Source of the DNA: Macrococcus capreoli | GTDB lineage: Bacteria > Bacillota > Bacilli > Staphylococcales > Staphylococcaceae | Assembly: GCF_025628935.1 (NCBI RefSeq) | Contig: NZ_JAOTIS010000008.1 | Location: 60,744-124,743 of the forward strand | DNA: 64,000 bases | Direction: 5' to 3' | Part shown: piece after piece, positions 28,801 to 39,367 of the stretch | Numbering within the stretch: the stretch's first letter is position 1 | How the letters are laid out: the number at the start of each line of letters is the position of its first letter | The notes under the pieces: model-generated | The model's input: the letters and a program-made list of their open reading frames with translations, nothing else | The model's database searches: none | What the model was told of the DNA's origin: nothing | Position numbers and translations under genes: made by a program

Positions 28801-29970
28801 ATGAAACGAGTAACCCTCAAAAAGAACAAACAAGAAAAGTTTAAACAAGGTTATTTATTATTAGAAAATGATGATATTTACCAGAAAGATGATATTAATG
28901 AAGGTGAATTGTTCTCAGTGCAGTCCGATACAGCTGAACATTTAGGCACGTTCTACTGCGGCTTACAAAATCGTGGTTTCGGCTGGAAAGTAGATCCTGC
29001 CTATGTCACGACGTTAGATACAGCGTATTTCGTTAATTTATTTGAAGCAGCGAAATCATTCAGAGCATCATTGTTTAATGCAACGGATACGAACGCATTC
29101 CGACTGTATAATGGCGAAGGGGACGGTCTCGGTGGTTTCACGATTGATAACTATGCAGGACACTTACTCATCCAGTGGTATTCAAAAGGTATTTATCAGT
29201 ATAAGACTGCAATTGTTGAAGCGATAAAGCAAGTGTTTGACTATGAAAGTATTTTTGAAAAGTTAAGATACGACAAAAATGTATCAACGCATCAAATCAC
29301 AGAAGAAAAAGTTGAATTCCCAATCATGATTTTAGAGAATAATTTAAACTATATGATTGATTTAACGGACGGTGCGATGACTGGTTTATTCCTCGATCAA
29401 CGTGATGTGCGTAAGAAATTACTTAAACTGAATACAAAAGGGAATGCATTTTTAAATTTATTTGCCTATTCCGGTGGTTTTTCAGTCGCAGCAGCAACAA
29501 ACGGATATCATACGACGAATGTCGATATTGCGAAACGTTCGATTGAATTAATGGAACAGAACTTTGCGATTAATGATATTGCGCTTGAAGATCAAACATT
29601 TTATACCCTTGACGCTTTCGATGCACTGAAATACTTTGCGCGTCATTTAAAGACGTTTGATTGTATTGTTATTGATCCGCCAAGTTTTTCGAGAACGAAG
29701 AAGAAAGTATTCTCAGTTAAAGATAATTATCATGAGTTAATTGAAGCGGCAGTCCCGTTAGTCAATTACAATGGCTATTTGATACTTTCGACGAATGCGT
29801 CAAACATACAATTAAAGCAATTTAAAGCGATGATTGAAGAGACATTATCGCCGTTATGCCAATATGAAATTGAATCAGTGATGGGCTTACCGAAAGATTT
29901 CAAAACGACTGATAAATATAAACCATCTAAATATTTAAAAGTGATAACGGTTAAAATTCTGCCTTCATAA
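28801..29970 (+). CDS. Class I SAM-dependent rRNA methyltransferase (RlmI-like)
   Basis: 389 aa with an N-terminal PUA-type RNA-binding region and a C-terminal Rossmann methyltransferase. SAM-binding FLNLFAYSGGFSVAAA (~residue 218) and the catalytic motif IDPPSFSRTKK (~residue 295) match the RlmI/YccW family that makes m5C in 23S rRNA. AAGGAG lies before the ATG. The exact target base is not known for this group. Confidence 0.9.
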   Translation: MKRVTLKKNKQEKFKQGYLLLENDDIYQKDDINEGELFSVQSDTAEHLGTFYCGLQNRGFGWKVDPAYVTTLDTAYFVNLFEAAKSFRASLFNATDTNAFRLYNGEGDGLGGFTIDNYAGHLLIQWYSKGIYQYKTAIVEAIKQVFDYESIFEKLRYDKNVSTHQITEEKVEFPIMILENNLNYMIDLTDGAMTGLFLDQRDVRKKLLKLNTKGNAFLNLFAYSGGFSVAAATNGYHTTNVDIAKRSIELMEQNFAINDIALEDQTFYTLDAFDALKYFARHLKTFDCIVIDPPSFSRTKKKVFSVKDNYHELIEAAVPLVNYNGYLILSTNASNIQLKQFKAMIEETLSPLCQYEIESVMGLPKDFKTTDKYKPSKYLKVITVKILPS

Positions 29971-30053
29971 AATATTGATTAAAAAATAAAGATTAGGGAA
30001 TAAATAGCTATAGCTTTTTATATTATTGATAAATTATGTTGAGGTGAACAAAC

Positions 30054-30593
30054 ATGGGATTATTAAATTCAGCAATTTCAATGGCGACAAATGCCGTCAC
30101 TGATTATAATAAAAATCAATCAAAAACAGTAGTCAATCAATTGCCGAAAAGTGAAGCAGATTTAATTGAGCGCAGAGAACGCGCTGAAAAACTGATTCAT
30201 AATAAATCGTTAATGAGTTCTGCGGCAGCGATTGTACCTATTCCAGGTTTAGATGTTACGACGGATATGAAATTAATGACAGATATTATCGAACAAATTA
30301 ACGCTGAATATGGTTTAAGTCATAAACAAGTAAGTGGTTACACAGATGAGATGAAACAGAAGATCATGTTCTCAGCTGCCAAGACAGGTAGTGATTTCAT
30401 CGGTAAGAAGATTACGACTGGCTTAGTAACAATCCTATTTAAAACGTTGTTACGTCGTGAAGTATTGAAACAATCGAAATGGGTTCCTGTTATTGGACAG
30501 GCCGTTTCAGGTACGATTAGTTATTACATGATGAAGCGACTCGGTAGTGCGCATATCGATAAATGTGAAAAAGTAGCAAGAGAGTTAATGTAA
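30054..30593 (+). CDS. DUF697-like/EcsC-like membrane-associated protein
   Basis: 179 aa. The central segment SAAAIVPIPGLDVTTDMKLMTDIIEQINAEYGLS resembles DUF697-type proteins, where a Pro-rich hydrophobic helix precedes a conserved Asp. A second hydrophobic segment (WVPVIGQAVSGTISYYMM) with glycines follows. No catalytic motif is seen. It stands alone between the methyltransferase and ptsH. Function unknown. Confidence 0.65.
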   Translation: MGLLNSAISMATNAVTDYNKNQSKTVVNQLPKSEADLIERRERAEKLIHNKSLMSSAAAIVPIPGLDVTTDMKLMTDIIEQINAEYGLSHKQVSGYTDEMKQKIMFSAAKTGSDFIGKKITTGLVTILFKTLLRREVLKQSKWVPVIGQAVSGTISYYMMKRLGSAHIDKCEKVARELM

Positions 30594-30689
30594 TCGTTTA
30601 CAAAATTGTTTGATTATATATAAATTTTACAAATTTCAGACACTTTTCGTATTCAAGGCACAAATGTTTGTAATAATACAGTCATTTGA

Positions 30690-30718
30690 TTGAAGTTAAA
30701 CGGTTAATCTGATATATT
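30690..30718 (+). promoter_or_regulatory. Candidate ptsHI promoter
   Basis: TTGAAG (30690-30695), a 17-base spacer and TATATT (30713-30718). The leader is about 65 bases and ends in AAAGGAG before ptsH. Confidence 0.6.
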
Positions 30719-30791
30719 ATTCATCGTATAGACTATAAAGTTATATATAAAAATAAACTGTTGCATATGCAACTAAAGGAGATTATTTATT

Positions 30792-31058
30792 ATGGAACAA
30801 CAATCTTACGTAATTATCGACGAAACAGGTATCCATGCACGTCCAGCGACGATGTTAGTACAAACAGCAAGTAAATTTGAATCTGATATTCAATTAGAAT
30901 ACAACGCTAAAAAAGTTAATTTAAAATCAATTATGGGTGTAATGAGTTTAGGTGTAGGTAAAGATGCTGAAATCACAATTTTCGCTGAAGGTTCAGATGA
31001 GAAAGAAGCGATTGCAGCAATTACTGACGTATTAGTTAAAGAAGGTTTAAGTAAATAA
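30792..31058 (+). CDS. ptsH: Phosphocarrier protein HPr
   Basis: 88 aa, cytoplasmic phosphotransfer protein of sugar PTS. H15 in GIHARPA accepts phosphate from enzyme I. S46 in LKSIMGVMS is the HPr kinase site used with CcpA for carbon catabolite repression. The stop overlaps the ptsI ATG by one base. Confidence 0.98.
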   Translation: MEQQSYVIIDETGIHARPATMLVQTASKFESDIQLEYNAKKVNLKSIMGVMSLGVGKDAEITIFAEGSDEKEAIAAITDVLVKEGLSK

Positions 31059-32767
31059 TGACACATTTACAAGGTATTGGTGCATCTGACGGTGTTGCCA
31101 TTGCGAAAGCATATTTGATGATTGAGCCGGATTTATCTTTTTCAGCGGACAAAGTATCAGATGTAGACGCTGAAGTTGAGAAATTTAAAGCTGCAATCAA
31201 TCAATCAAAAGTAGAATTAACGCAAATCAGAAATAACGCAGAAGTTGCATTAGGTGCGGATAAAGCGGCTATTTTTGATGCGCATTTATTAGTGTTAGAA
31301 GATCCAGAACTTATTAACCCGATTGAAGAGAATATTAGAAACAATCAATCTAATGCAGCAAGTGCATTAACTGAAGTTTCAACAAACTTCGTTACGATTT
31401 TTGAATCGATGGACAACGAATATATGAGAGAACGTGCAGCAGATATTAAAGACGTATCTAAACGCGTATTATCTCATATTTTAGGTGTGACATTACCGAA
31501 CCCAACATTAATTGATGAGCCTGTAGTGATTATTGCAGAAGATTTAACACCTTCTGATACAGCGCAACTTAATAAACAATTTGTGCAAGGCTTTGCAACT
31601 AATATTGGTGGACGTACATCTCACTCTGCAATTATGAGCCGTTCATTAGAAATTCCAGCTGTTGTTGGAACGAAGAACGTCACTGAACAAGTGAAACAAG
31701 GTGATTTCGTAATTGTTGATGGTATCGCTGGTGAAGTGATTATCAATCCTGACGAGGCAACGATTACAGCGTATAAACAAAAGCAATCTGCATTTATTGA
31801 AGAAAAAGAATTACTAAAGCAACTTGTGAACGATAAGACTGTTTCATCTGAAGGGAAACATGTGGAGTTAGCAGCGAACATTGGTACACCTGAAGATTTA
31901 GAAGGTGTCATTAATAATGGAGCTGAAGGTATCGGTTTATACCGTACTGAATTCTTATACATGGGTCGCGACAATATGCCGTCTGAAGATGAGCAATACG
32001 AAGCATATGCGAAAGTATTAAAAGCTATGGACGGTAAACGTGTTGTTGTACGTACGTTAGACATCGGTGGAGATAAAGAGTTACCATACTTAAACTTACC
32101 GAAAGAAATGAATCCGTTCTTAGGTTACAGAGCAATTCGTTTATGTTTAGCACAACCTGAAATCTTTAGACCACAAATAAGAGCATTATTACGTGCATCT
32201 GTTCACGGAAACTTAAGTATTATGTTCCCGATGATTGCAACGATTAATGAATTCCGTGCGGCTAAAGCGATGTTAGAAGAAGAAAAAGCAAACTTAACGA
32301 AAGAAAATATTAAGTTTAGCGATAACATTGAATTAGGTATTATGGTTGAGATTCCGTCAACAGCTGCAATGGCTGATGTATTCGCGAAAGAAGTGGACTT
32401 CTTTAGTATCGGAACAAATGACTTAATTCAATATACGATGGCAGCAGACCGTATGTCTGAACGTGTTTCTTATCTTTACCAGCCATATAACCCAGCGATT
32501 TTACGTTTAGTGAAACAAGTGATTGACGCAAGTCATAAAGAGGGTAAATGGACAGGTATGTGTGGAGAAATGGCAGGAGATACTACTGCGATTCCATTAT
32601 TATTAGGTTTAGGTTTAGATGAGTTCTCAATGAGTGCGACAAGTATTTTACGTGCGCGTCGTCAAATTAAGAACTTAAGCCAGGTTGAAATGGCGAAAGT
32701 TGCAGAACAAGCATTAAACTGTGCAACACAGGAAGAAGTTGTTGCATTAGTGGATGCTTACTTATAA
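31058..32767 (+). CDS. ptsI: PTS enzyme I
   Basis: 569 aa. It transfers phosphate from PEP to HPr. The active-site H189 is in [21 protein letters not shown]. The PEP-binding domain has [25 protein letters not shown] and the Cys-containing GMCGEMAGD. It is coupled to ptsH, and a terminator follows. Confidence 0.98.
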   Translation: MTHLQGIGASDGVAIAKAYLMIEPDLSFSADKVSDVDAEVEKFKAAINQSKVELTQIRNNAEVALGADKAAIFDAHLLVLEDPELINPIEENIRNNQSNAASALTEVSTNFVTIFESMDNEYMRERAADIKDVSKRVLSHILGVTLPNPTLIDEPVVIIAEDLTPSDTAQLNKQFVQGFATNIGGRTSHSAIMSRSLEIPAVVGTKNVTEQVKQGDFVIVDGIAGEVIINPDEATITAYKQKQSAFIEEKELLKQLVNDKTVSSEGKHVELAANIGTPEDLEGVINNGAEGIGLYRTEFLYMGRDNMPSEDEQYEAYAKVLKAMDGKRVVVRTLDIGGDKELPYLNLPKEMNPFLGYRAIRLCLAQPEIFRPQIRALLRASVHGNLSIMFPMIATINEFRAAKAMLEEEKANLTKENIKFSDNIELGIMVEIPSTAAMADVFAKEVDFFSIGTNDLIQYTMAADRMSERVSYLYQPYNPAILRLVKQVIDASHKEGKWTGMCGEMAGDTTAIPLLLGLGLDEFSMSATSILRARRQIKNLSQVEMAKVAEQALNCATQEEVVALVDAYL

Positions 32768-32772
32768 ATAAC

Positions 32773-32811
32773 AAAAAACTGAGCAGATCAATGATTTGCT
32801 CAGTTTTTTTT
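32773..32811. terminator. ptsI terminator, bidirectional
   Basis: ACTGAGCA/TGCTCAGT stem with an A-run before and eight T after. It also lies at the 3' end of the convergent phosphoesterase gene. Confidence 0.9.
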
Positions 32812-32812
32812 G

Positions 32813-33643
32813 TTATTTTATATTAATCTTCGTAATTTGTGGCTTCGACAAGAAGCGTATTGGTAAATGCGTTGTCCCGAGTCCTCTTGATACGTGTAAA
32901 TACATCACATGTCGTCGATATTTTAAGCGATACAAACCTTTCAAATATTTACGGCCGAGTGAGGGACGAATCGGTGCACCGATAATCGGGATATAAATTT
33001 GACCGCCATGACTATGGCCGGAAAGTTGTAAATCCACGTCAAATTTTTTGACGAAATCCGCGTAATCGGGCTCATGCACAAGTGCAATCGTATAACATTG
33101 TTTGTTTTGTTTATTTTTTAATGCCTGTTCAATATTCCCGGAAGCATTAATAATATCATCAGTACCACAAAGGTAAATTTGTTCTCCGTCATAATGAATG
33201 AACTGTCCGGTATTCGTTAACACTTCAATGTTGCTATCACGTAATATAGCGGCGATATCATGCGTTAACGGATTACGTTGATCATGATTTCCATAGGCGA
33301 AATATGTCCCGAGAGATGCCTGTATCGTCTTCAGTAACGGAATATATTGTTTCGGATCCCCTTTATATTTGGCGATATTATCAAATAAATCACCAGTTAT
33401 GACAACAATATGCGGGTTTAATGCATTAATATACTGTATATGCGTGATCAGATCATCATAATCATATTGAAATCCGATATGTAAATCTGAAATATGAACG
33501 ATTGATAATGGCGCGTCATGCGTTGATTTCAAGCCCTTTAAATTGAGTTCATTCATCTGAACGTGTGATGGTGCACGATGAAAATAAGGTACGAGTGATT
33601 TACCGAAACGGTCGATTATCTCAAACATCAATGTTTTAAGCAT
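32813..33643 (-). CDS. Metallophosphoesterase (YkuE/YaeI-type)
   Basis: Calcineurin-like phosphoesterase. The metal ligands are in IVHISDLHIG, GDLFDN, YGNHDQR and LSGHSHGGQIYIP. The start is uncertain: ATG 33643 overlaps the glutaredoxin stop by eight bases and is preferred over a TTG 24 bases upstream. YkuE-type proteins are reported at the cell wall, but the N-terminus here shows no clear signal peptide. The substrate is unknown. Confidence 0.85.
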   Translation of the reverse strand: MLKTLMFEIIDRFGKSLVPYFHRAPSHVQMNELNLKGLKSTHDAPLSIVHISDLHIGFQYDYDDLITHIQYINALNPHIVVITGDLFDNIAKYKGDPKQYIPLLKTIQASLGTYFAYGNHDQRNPLTHDIAAILRDSNIEVLTNTGQFIHYDGEQIYLCGTDDIINASGNIEQALKNKQNKQCYTIALVHEPDYADFVKKFDVDLQLSGHSHGGQIYIPIIGAPIRPSLGRKYLKGLYRLKYRRHVMYLHVSRGLGTTHLPIRFLSKPQITKINIK

Positions 33644-33869
33644 GGTGCGTATCCAAATATTGTGCAATAGCTTCAGTATCAGGTGTATAGAATAATTGGT
33701 CGTCGATTTTAATTAAAGGTGTACTCATCGCATCATAATCAATCATTTCAATTTTATATGGCATATGTTTAATATTTTTTTCTGTGTACGGTATGTTCTT
33801 GTTATCGAAATACTGTTTAATAAATGTGCACGGCGGGCATGCATCTTGAGTGTAAATTTCAATGTTCAT
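33636..33869 (-). CDS. Glutaredoxin-like thiol-disulfide protein
   Basis: 77 aa from ATG 33869, chosen for GAAAGGAAA upstream; the longer frame adds 20 residues without a ribosome site. The active site is CPPC at residues 10-13 (DACPPCTFIKQYFDNKNIPY), and STPLIKID provides the cis-Pro. It resembles NrdH/YtnI-type glutaredoxins. It overlaps the phosphoesterase gene. Confidence 0.88.
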   Translation of the reverse strand: MNIEIYTQDACPPCTFIKQYFDNKNIPYTEKNIKHMPYKIEMIDYDAMSTPLIKIDDQLFYTPDTEAIAQYLDTHHA

Positions 33870-33999
33870 CTTATGTTTCCTTTCATCAATGATATTCTTC
33901 ATTATAGCTTCAAACGTATGGCCTATCAATCTTCATCCATTTCTGGCATTCTATTTTATCAATTTTGCTCACATATTTGTCACAAAACAAGCGGTCATA

Positions 34000-34027
34000 T
34001 TGCTTTATATTCAACTATGAGTATATT
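34000..34027 (+). promoter_or_regulatory. Candidate cydAB promoter
   Basis: TTGCTT (34000-34005), a 16-base spacer and TATATT (34022-34027), with transcription starting near 34034. Confidence 0.5.
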
Positions 34028-34039
34028 AAACTTAAATAA

Positions 34040-34057
34040 ATGTGAGTACAATCACAA
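34040..34057 (+). promoter_or_regulatory. Rex operator upstream of cydA
   Basis: ATGTGAGTACAATCACAA matches the Rex consensus TTGTGA-N6-TCACAA at 11 of 12 fixed positions. It lies just downstream of the predicted transcription start and before the ribosome site. Rex represses respiratory genes when NADH is low, and cydAB is a known target in Gram-positive bacteria. Confidence 0.75.
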
Positions 34058-34070
34058 AAGGAGGAACATG

Positions 34071-35414
34071 ATGGATGGTATAGTTATGAGTCGATTGCTA
34101 ACCGCAATGACGTTAGGTTTTCATATTATTTTCGCGACGATTGGTGTCGGTATGCCGTTAATGATCATGATTGCAGAAGGATTAGGCATCAAGTATAACG
34201 ATGCGAAATACACCGCAATGGCGCGCCGCTTTGCGAAGACATTTACAATTACAGTAGCAGTCGGTGTTGTTACTGGGACAATTATCGGCTTGCAGTTATC
34301 ACTGCTTTGGCCATCGTTTATGCAGCTCGGTGGACAAGTCATCGCGTTACCGTTATTTATGGAAACATTCGCATTCTTTTTTGAAGCGATATTTTTAAGT
34401 ATTTATTTATATACGTGGGACCGCTTTAAAAATAAATGGACACACTGGGCATTAAATATTCCGATTATTATCGGTTCAACGATGAGTGCGTTATTTATTA
34501 CGAGTGTGAATTCTTTTATGAACACACCTGAAGGATTTAAAGTGAAAAATGGCGTATTAGTGGATATTGATCCAATTCAGGCGATGTTGAATGCATCATT
34601 TTTCGTACGTTCATTCCACGTCGTAACAACGGGTGGGATGACGATTGCGTTTTGTATAGCGAGTGTTGCAGCGGTAAAATTATTACGTAATAAGTTCCCT
34701 GAAGATAAAGGCTATCATCAGCAAGCATTAAAGATGGCGATGATTGTCGGACTCGTCTTTAGTTTATTAACAATATTAGCGGGAGATTTATCAGCTAAAT
34801 TTTTACACAATGCACAACCAGAGAAATTGGCAGCAATGGAGTGGCATTTTGAAAGTGAAAGTAAAGCAGATTTAGTGTTGTTTGGTGTTCTTGATGAGAA
34901 GACACAGGAAGTAAAAGGTGCGATCAAAATTCCTGGTATGTTAAGTTTCTTAGCGGATAATAGCTTTGATACGAAAGTAAAAGGGTTAAATGAAATTCCA
35001 AAAGATGAGCAACCGCCATTAATTATTCATTATTTCTTTGATTTAATGGTATTCTTCGGCATGTTTAGCTTCGCTGTAAGTGTGTTGTATGTCATCATGC
35101 ATAAAGTTAAACGACAAGTTTCAACGAGTTCGCTGATGCTCTATGCTATTGCGTTATGCGGACCGTTATGTATGTTAGCGATTGAATTTGGATGGTTCCT
35201 TGCAGAAATGGGACGTCAGCCATGGTTGTTACGCGGCTATTTGAAAGTCGCTGAAGGTGCGACGCATGCAGATGGTGTAAGTTTAGTGCTCGTAGCATTT
35301 GGTGTCCTTTATTTAATATTAGGGTTCTCATGTTGTTACGTATTGATACGTATGTATAAAGATAAACCAGCACAACTTGATGTTGAACAATATGCTAAAG
35401 GAGGTACCGAATAA
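34071..35414 (+). CDS. cydA: Cytochrome bd quinol oxidase subunit I
   Basis: 447 aa, polytopic. The family N-terminus SRLLTAMTLGFHIIFATIGVGMPL holds the heme b595/d His. The later MGRQPWLLRGYLKV motif follows the quinol-binding region, and the Q-loop is the short type common in Firmicutes. ATG 34071 is chosen over 34068 because AGGAGG is then six bases away. It overlaps cydB by one base. Confidence 0.96.
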   Translation: MDGIVMSRLLTAMTLGFHIIFATIGVGMPLMIMIAEGLGIKYNDAKYTAMARRFAKTFTITVAVGVVTGTIIGLQLSLLWPSFMQLGGQVIALPLFMETFAFFFEAIFLSIYLYTWDRFKNKWTHWALNIPIIIGSTMSALFITSVNSFMNTPEGFKVKNGVLVDIDPIQAMLNASFFVRSFHVVTTGGMTIAFCIASVAAVKLLRNKFPEDKGYHQQALKMAMIVGLVFSLLTILAGDLSAKFLHNAQPEKLAAMEWHFESESKADLVLFGVLDEKTQEVKGAIKIPGMLSFLADNSFDTKVKGLNEIPKDEQPPLIIHYFFDLMVFFGMFSFAVSVLYVIMHKVKRQVSTSSLMLYAIALCGPLCMLAIEFGWFLAEMGRQPWLLRGYLKVAEGATHADGVSLVLVAFGVLYLILGFSCCYVLIRMYKDKPAQLDVEQYAKGGTE

Positions 35415-36433
35415 TGGATTATCAACATATCGGCATATTAGTGTTATGGACATTTTTATTCGGATACCTTATTTTAGGTGCGATTGACTTTGGTGCAGGA
35501 TTCTTTATTCTGTATGCGAAAGTCACAGGACAGGAGAATGAATTGCGTGATGTCATTTCGCGTTATTTAAATCCAGTGTGGGAAGTTACAAACGTGTTTT
35601 TAGTGTTCTTCTTCGTTGGAATTGTCGGATTCTTCCCTGACACAGCATATTATTTCGGATCAACGTTATTACTACCTGTGAGTGTTGCGTTATTGTTGTT
35701 AACAATTCGTGGTTCGTTTTATGCATTTGAAACGTATGGTAAAGATTCTAAGCTTGCATGGGTTGCCTTATACGGTATTTCGGGCTTATTAATTCCAGCA
35801 GCTTTTTCGACAGTACTCACAATATCTGAAGGTGGCTTTATTACGAAGACGGCTAAAGGTGTCGAATTAAAGTGGTTTGAATTACTGATGAGTCCGTTTG
35901 CATGGAGTGTCGTATTTTTATGTATCATTTCAGTGTTGTATATTTCATCAGCATTTTTAACAGTATATGCGCATAAAGCGAAAGATTTCGCTGCCTATAA
36001 AATAATTCGTACGTGGTTTTTAATCTGGGCGTTACCGATGTTGATTATTTGTCAGTTTACGTTCTTAAGTTTACGTCAGCATAATCAATCTCACTTTGAA
36101 GTGGCGACAGGTCAATACTGGTGGATATTTGGTTTAAGTATAGTATTTTTCCTGATTGCATTTGCATTGTATTATTTTGAGAAACATATCGAAATTGCGT
36201 TAATTATGGTTATTTTACAGTTTGCTTCGGCATTTTATGGCTACGGATTATCGAAGTTACCGTACATTTTATATCCATATGTTAATATCGATAAAGCAGT
36301 CGTCAATGATACGATGGCCTTTGCATTAGTCGTTGTGTTTATTTTAGGTTTACTTTTATTACTCCCTTCTTTATATTTATTATTGAGACTATTCGTATTT
36401 GATAAAGAATATGTTAAAGGGAAGAAGAAATAA
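35414..36433 (+). CDS. cydB: Cytochrome bd quinol oxidase subunit II
   Basis: 339 aa with about eight membrane helices. LFGYLILGAIDFGAGFF at the N-terminus and the ISRYLNPVWEVTNVFLVFFFVG segment are typical of CydB. It pairs with CydA to reduce oxygen at low concentration. Confidence 0.95.
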   Translation: MDYQHIGILVLWTFLFGYLILGAIDFGAGFFILYAKVTGQENELRDVISRYLNPVWEVTNVFLVFFFVGIVGFFPDTAYYFGSTLLLPVSVALLLLTIRGSFYAFETYGKDSKLAWVALYGISGLLIPAAFSTVLTISEGGFITKTAKGVELKWFELLMSPFAWSVVFLCIISVLYISSAFLTVYAHKAKDFAAYKIIRTWFLIWALPMLIICQFTFLSLRQHNQSHFEVATGQYWWIFGLSIVFFLIAFALYYFEKHIEIALIMVILQFASAFYGYGLSKLPYILYPYVNIDKAVVNDTMAFALVVVFILGLLLLLPSLYLLLRLFVFDKEYVKGKKK

Positions 36434-36445
36434 TGGAGGGGTAAT

Positions 36446-37108
36446 ATGGAGAAAGAATTCGTAGTCATTGGATTAGGCCGATTTGGTGGCAGTATCGTTA
36501 AAGAATTAAATGCGTTAGATATGGATGTTATGGCCATCGATTCAGATGAAGCACGTGTAAATGAATATGCAGATATCGCGACACATGCCGTGATTGCAGA
36601 TACGACAGATGAGAATGTATTGAAAAGTTTAGGGATTCGTAACTTTGATCATGTCATCGTAGCGATTGGTGATAATATTCAGGCGAGCATATTGACGACA
36701 TTAATATTAAAAGATATCGGTGTTAAGAAAGTTACTGCTAAAGCACAGAATGATTATCATGCAAAAGTGTTAAATAAAATTGGGGCTGATACTGTCGTAC
36801 ATCCTGAGCGTGATATGGGAAGACGTATCGCACATAATGTAGCAAGTGCTTCAGTGTTAGATTATTTAGAGTTATCGGATCAGCATTCAATCGTGGAAAT
36901 ACGTGCGGGTGAAACCCTTGCAGGCAATACGATATTAGAAATGGACATTCGCGCGAATTACGGGATTAATATTATCGCCGTGAAACGTGGTAAAGATATT
37001 ATCGTATCACCAGACCCAACAGTTGAAATTGAGAATGGTGATATTCTGATTATGATCGGCCATGACAACGATCTGAACCGATTTGAGAAGAAGATTATTA
37101 ATGATTAG
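36446..37108 (+). CDS. ktrC: Potassium uptake regulatory subunit KtrC (RCK)
   Basis: 220 aa. RCK_N Rossmann domain with GLGRFGGS (residues 9-16) and a conserved Asp at the end of strand 2 (AIDSD), then an RCK_C domain from ~residue 135 (LELSDQHSIVEIRAGE). It gates a Ktr K+ channel by nucleotide binding; RCK_C of the staphylococcal homologue binds c-di-AMP. AGGGG lies before the ATG. Its place beside rnjA matches Bacillus and Staphylococcus. Confidence 0.9.
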   Translation: MEKEFVVIGLGRFGGSIVKELNALDMDVMAIDSDEARVNEYADIATHAVIADTTDENVLKSLGIRNFDHVIVAIGDNIQASILTTLILKDIGVKKVTAKAQNDYHAKVLNKIGADTVVHPERDMGRRIAHNVASASVLDYLELSDQHSIVEIRAGETLAGNTILEMDIRANYGINIIAVKRGKDIIVSPDPTVEIENGDILIMIGHDNDLNRFEKKIIND

Positions 37109-37146
37109 ATAGTGTTTATAGCGCGTAGTGGGTAGTGAGAAGGCGC

Positions 37147-37177
37147 AAGCGGTAGTATTTTGGTAATACTACCGCTT
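37147..37177 (+). terminator. ktrC terminator-like hairpin
   Basis: A 13-bp perfect stem AAGCGGTAGTATT/AATACTACCGCTT with a 5-base loop. Only ATTGTTGG follows, so the T-run is weak. Confidence 0.6.
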
Positions 37178-37262
37178 ATTGTTGGTTATTGTGTCAGAGC
37201 ACGCGGCTTTATTCGAAAAATACAGCCGGATTCACTTTCATTACCCACCAATTGTCAACGCA

Positions 37263-37292
37263 ATAAAAAAAGACCCAGCCGGGTCTTTTTTT
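37263..37292. terminator. Bidirectional terminator, rnjA 3' end
   Basis: AAAAAAAGACCC/GGGTCTTTTTTT around AGCC, serving the convergent rnjA and any ktrC read-through. The stretch 37178-37262 before it shows no gene. Confidence 0.9.
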
Positions 37293-38979
37293 ATTGTTCA
37301 TTATTTTTGTTAACATCCATAATCATCGGTAAGATCATTGGTTTACGTTTCGTTTTTTCGTATAAATATGGTGATAATGTTTCAGAGATCACATTTTTAA
37401 TATGATGCCATTCTAAATCTTCACCTGAATTTAATTTTTCGATGACTTTCTTTTTCAGTAATCGACTTGCATCATAAATTAAATGACCTGATTCACGCAT
37501 ATACACAAATCCACGAGAGATGATGTCCGGTCCGCTTAATAATTGGTTTGTATTGAAGTCGATACTTACAACGACAATAACCAATCCTTCTTCAGATAAG
37601 ATTTTACGGTCTTTAATCACGACATTACCAATATCGCCAATTCCGCTACCATCCACTAATATGTTACCTGATGTTACGCGTCCGGCAAAACGTGCGCTAT
37701 CTTTCGTTAAAGCAAGTACATCACCATTTTCATGAATAAACACGTTATCAGGGTGTACGCCACAATCCACACCTAATTGGCCATGTAAACTTTGCATACG
37801 ATATTCACCATGAATTGGCATAAAGTATTTCGGTTTCATTAAACGTAGCATTAATTTTTGTTCTTCTTGTGAACCGTGTCCTGACGTATGGATATTTGAT
37901 AATTTACCATGAATAACGTCAGCGCCAGCTTTGTACAATGCATTGATAGTACGGTTAACACTTAATGTATTCCCTGGAATCGGTGAAGATGAGAATATAA
38001 CCGTATCATCCGGGATAATCGAAATTTGACGGTGTGTTCCATTCGCAATACGAGATAATGCTGCCATCGGTTCGCCTTGTGATCCTGTACATAAAATTAA
38101 TAATTTATGCTTTGGAATACTGTTAATTTTATTTGCTTCTACAAATGTTTCAGGTGGTACTTTAATATAACCAAGTTCTGTACCAATCTTAATGTTGTTT
38201 TCCATTGAACGACCGAATATTACGATTTTACGATCAAATTTTACGGCAGCTTCAATCGCTTGTTGCACACGATAAATGTTTGATGCAAATGTCGCAAAAA
38301 TAATACGACCTGTACATTTTCTAAATATCTGTTCAACATTTTGACCGACTTCACGTTCACTGATTGTAAAGTTAGGTACTTCGGCGTTCGTTGAATCTGA
38401 AAGTAAACATAATACGCCCTCTTCACCTAAATGTGCCATCTTTGCAATGTTAGCTGGCTCTCCAACGGGTGTAAAGTCGAATTTGAAATCTCCAGTATGC
38501 ACAATTTTACCTTCAGGTGTATCTACAATTACACCGTAAGCTTCAGGAATTGAGTGTGTTGTTAAATAGAATGAGACTTTTAAATGTTTGAATTCAAACA
38601 CACTATCTTCAGTAATCGGATTTAAACTTGCAGTACGCAGTAAACCATGTTCTTCTAATTTATTACGAATTAACCCTAATGCTAGCGGGCCGCCATAAAT
38701 CGGAATATTTAATTGTTTTAATAAGAAAGGTACGCCACCAATGTGGTCTTCATGACCGTGTGTGATGAACAACCCTTTAATGCGCTCCTGATTCTGTACT
38801 AAATACGTATAGTCAGGAATGACGTAATCGATACCAAGTAACTCGTCCTCGGGAAACTTGATACCTGCATCAATAACGATAATTTCGTCTTTATATTCAA
38901 CGGCGTAAGTATTCTTACCGATTTCACCCATACCACCGAGGGCAAATACGCCGACTTCATTCGTTTGTAAAGGCTTCAT
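37291..38979 (-). CDS. rnjA: Ribonuclease J1
   Basis: 562 aa, 5'-3' exo- and endoribonuclease of the beta-CASP metallo-beta-lactamase family, central to mRNA decay and rRNA maturation. Metal ligands H74, H76, D78 and H79 are in [10 protein letters not shown]. Further motifs are [20 protein letters not shown] and MPIHGEYRM. Its ATG directly follows the rpoY stop, so the two are coupled. Confidence 0.97.
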   Translation of the reverse strand: MKPLQTNEVGVFALGGMGEIGKNTYAVEYKDEIIVIDAGIKFPEDELLGIDYVIPDYTYLVQNQERIKGLFITHGHEDHIGGVPFLLKQLNIPIYGGPLALGLIRNKLEEHGLLRTASLNPITEDSVFEFKHLKVSFYLTTHSIPEAYGVIVDTPEGKIVHTGDFKFDFTPVGEPANIAKMAHLGEEGVLCLLSDSTNAEVPNFTISEREVGQNVEQIFRKCTGRIIFATFASNIYRVQQAIEAAVKFDRKIVIFGRSMENNIKIGTELGYIKVPPETFVEANKINSIPKHKLLILCTGSQGEPMAALSRIANGTHRQISIIPDDTVIFSSSPIPGNTLSVNRTINALYKAGADVIHGKLSNIHTSGHGSQEEQKLMLRLMKPKYFMPIHGEYRMQSLHGQLGVDCGVHPDNVFIHENGDVLALTKDSARFAGRVTSGNILVDGSGIGDIGNVVIKDRKILSEEGLVIVVVSIDFNTNQLLSGPDIISRGFVYMRESGHLIYDASRLLKKKVIEKLNSGEDLEWHHIKNVISETLSPYLYEKTKRKPMILPMIMDVNKNNEQ

Positions 38980-39192
38980 TTAGATAGTCTCCACGCTGTA
39001 GTTTTCAGCTTTTTGTTCGTACTCAAGGTGAGCACCTTTTAATTCCTGAACAAATTCAATGTTATAAGGACGATCTAATAAATATCTTCTTACTTGCTCT
39101 TCGCTTACAGCTTCGAAATATTTAACTTTAGTGTTCTCACGAATAATTACTTCACTTTTGTCTTCTTGAAAAAATACTTTAAAAATTGCCAT
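38980..39192 (-). CDS. rpoY: RNA polymerase epsilon subunit RpoY
   Basis: 70 aa. [19 protein letters not shown] and [17 protein letters not shown] are typical of the Firmicute epsilon subunit (DUF1447), which binds RNA polymerase near the jaw. GAGGAGG lies before the ATG. It is directly upstream of rnjA, as in Bacillus and Staphylococcus. Confidence 0.96.
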   Translation of the reverse strand: MAIFKVFFQEDKSEVIIRENTKVKYFEAVSEEQVRRYLLDRPYNIEFVQELKGAHLEYEQKAENYSVETI

Positions 39193-39231
39193 TGATCAAT
39201 AGCCTCCTCAAATTTTATATACATAAAGAAT

Positions 39232-39249
39232 GCCCTAGAAGTCTAGGGC
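39232..39249 (-). promoter_or_regulatory. Short hairpin in rpoY-rnjA leader
   Basis: GCCCTAGA/TCTAGGGC palindrome, about 40 bases upstream of the rpoY ATG on the minus strand. ATTCTTT follows, so it could be a weak attenuator or an RNA-processing site. Confidence 0.4.
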
Positions 39250-39367
39250 TAAACATAAACCGTACAAGACATTTATATTAAATGTATAAGTACTATTATC
39301 TTACATGAATTAATATAGTAGTGTAAAGTCTTTGCATGCAACTTCTTTTATATATAATAATACATTT

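Noticed and set aside
33765..34070. N-terminal extension of cydA by about 100 codons
   Set aside because: CydA normally begins at the SRLLTAMTLGFH segment, and AGGAGG plus the Rex site lie directly before ATG 34071.
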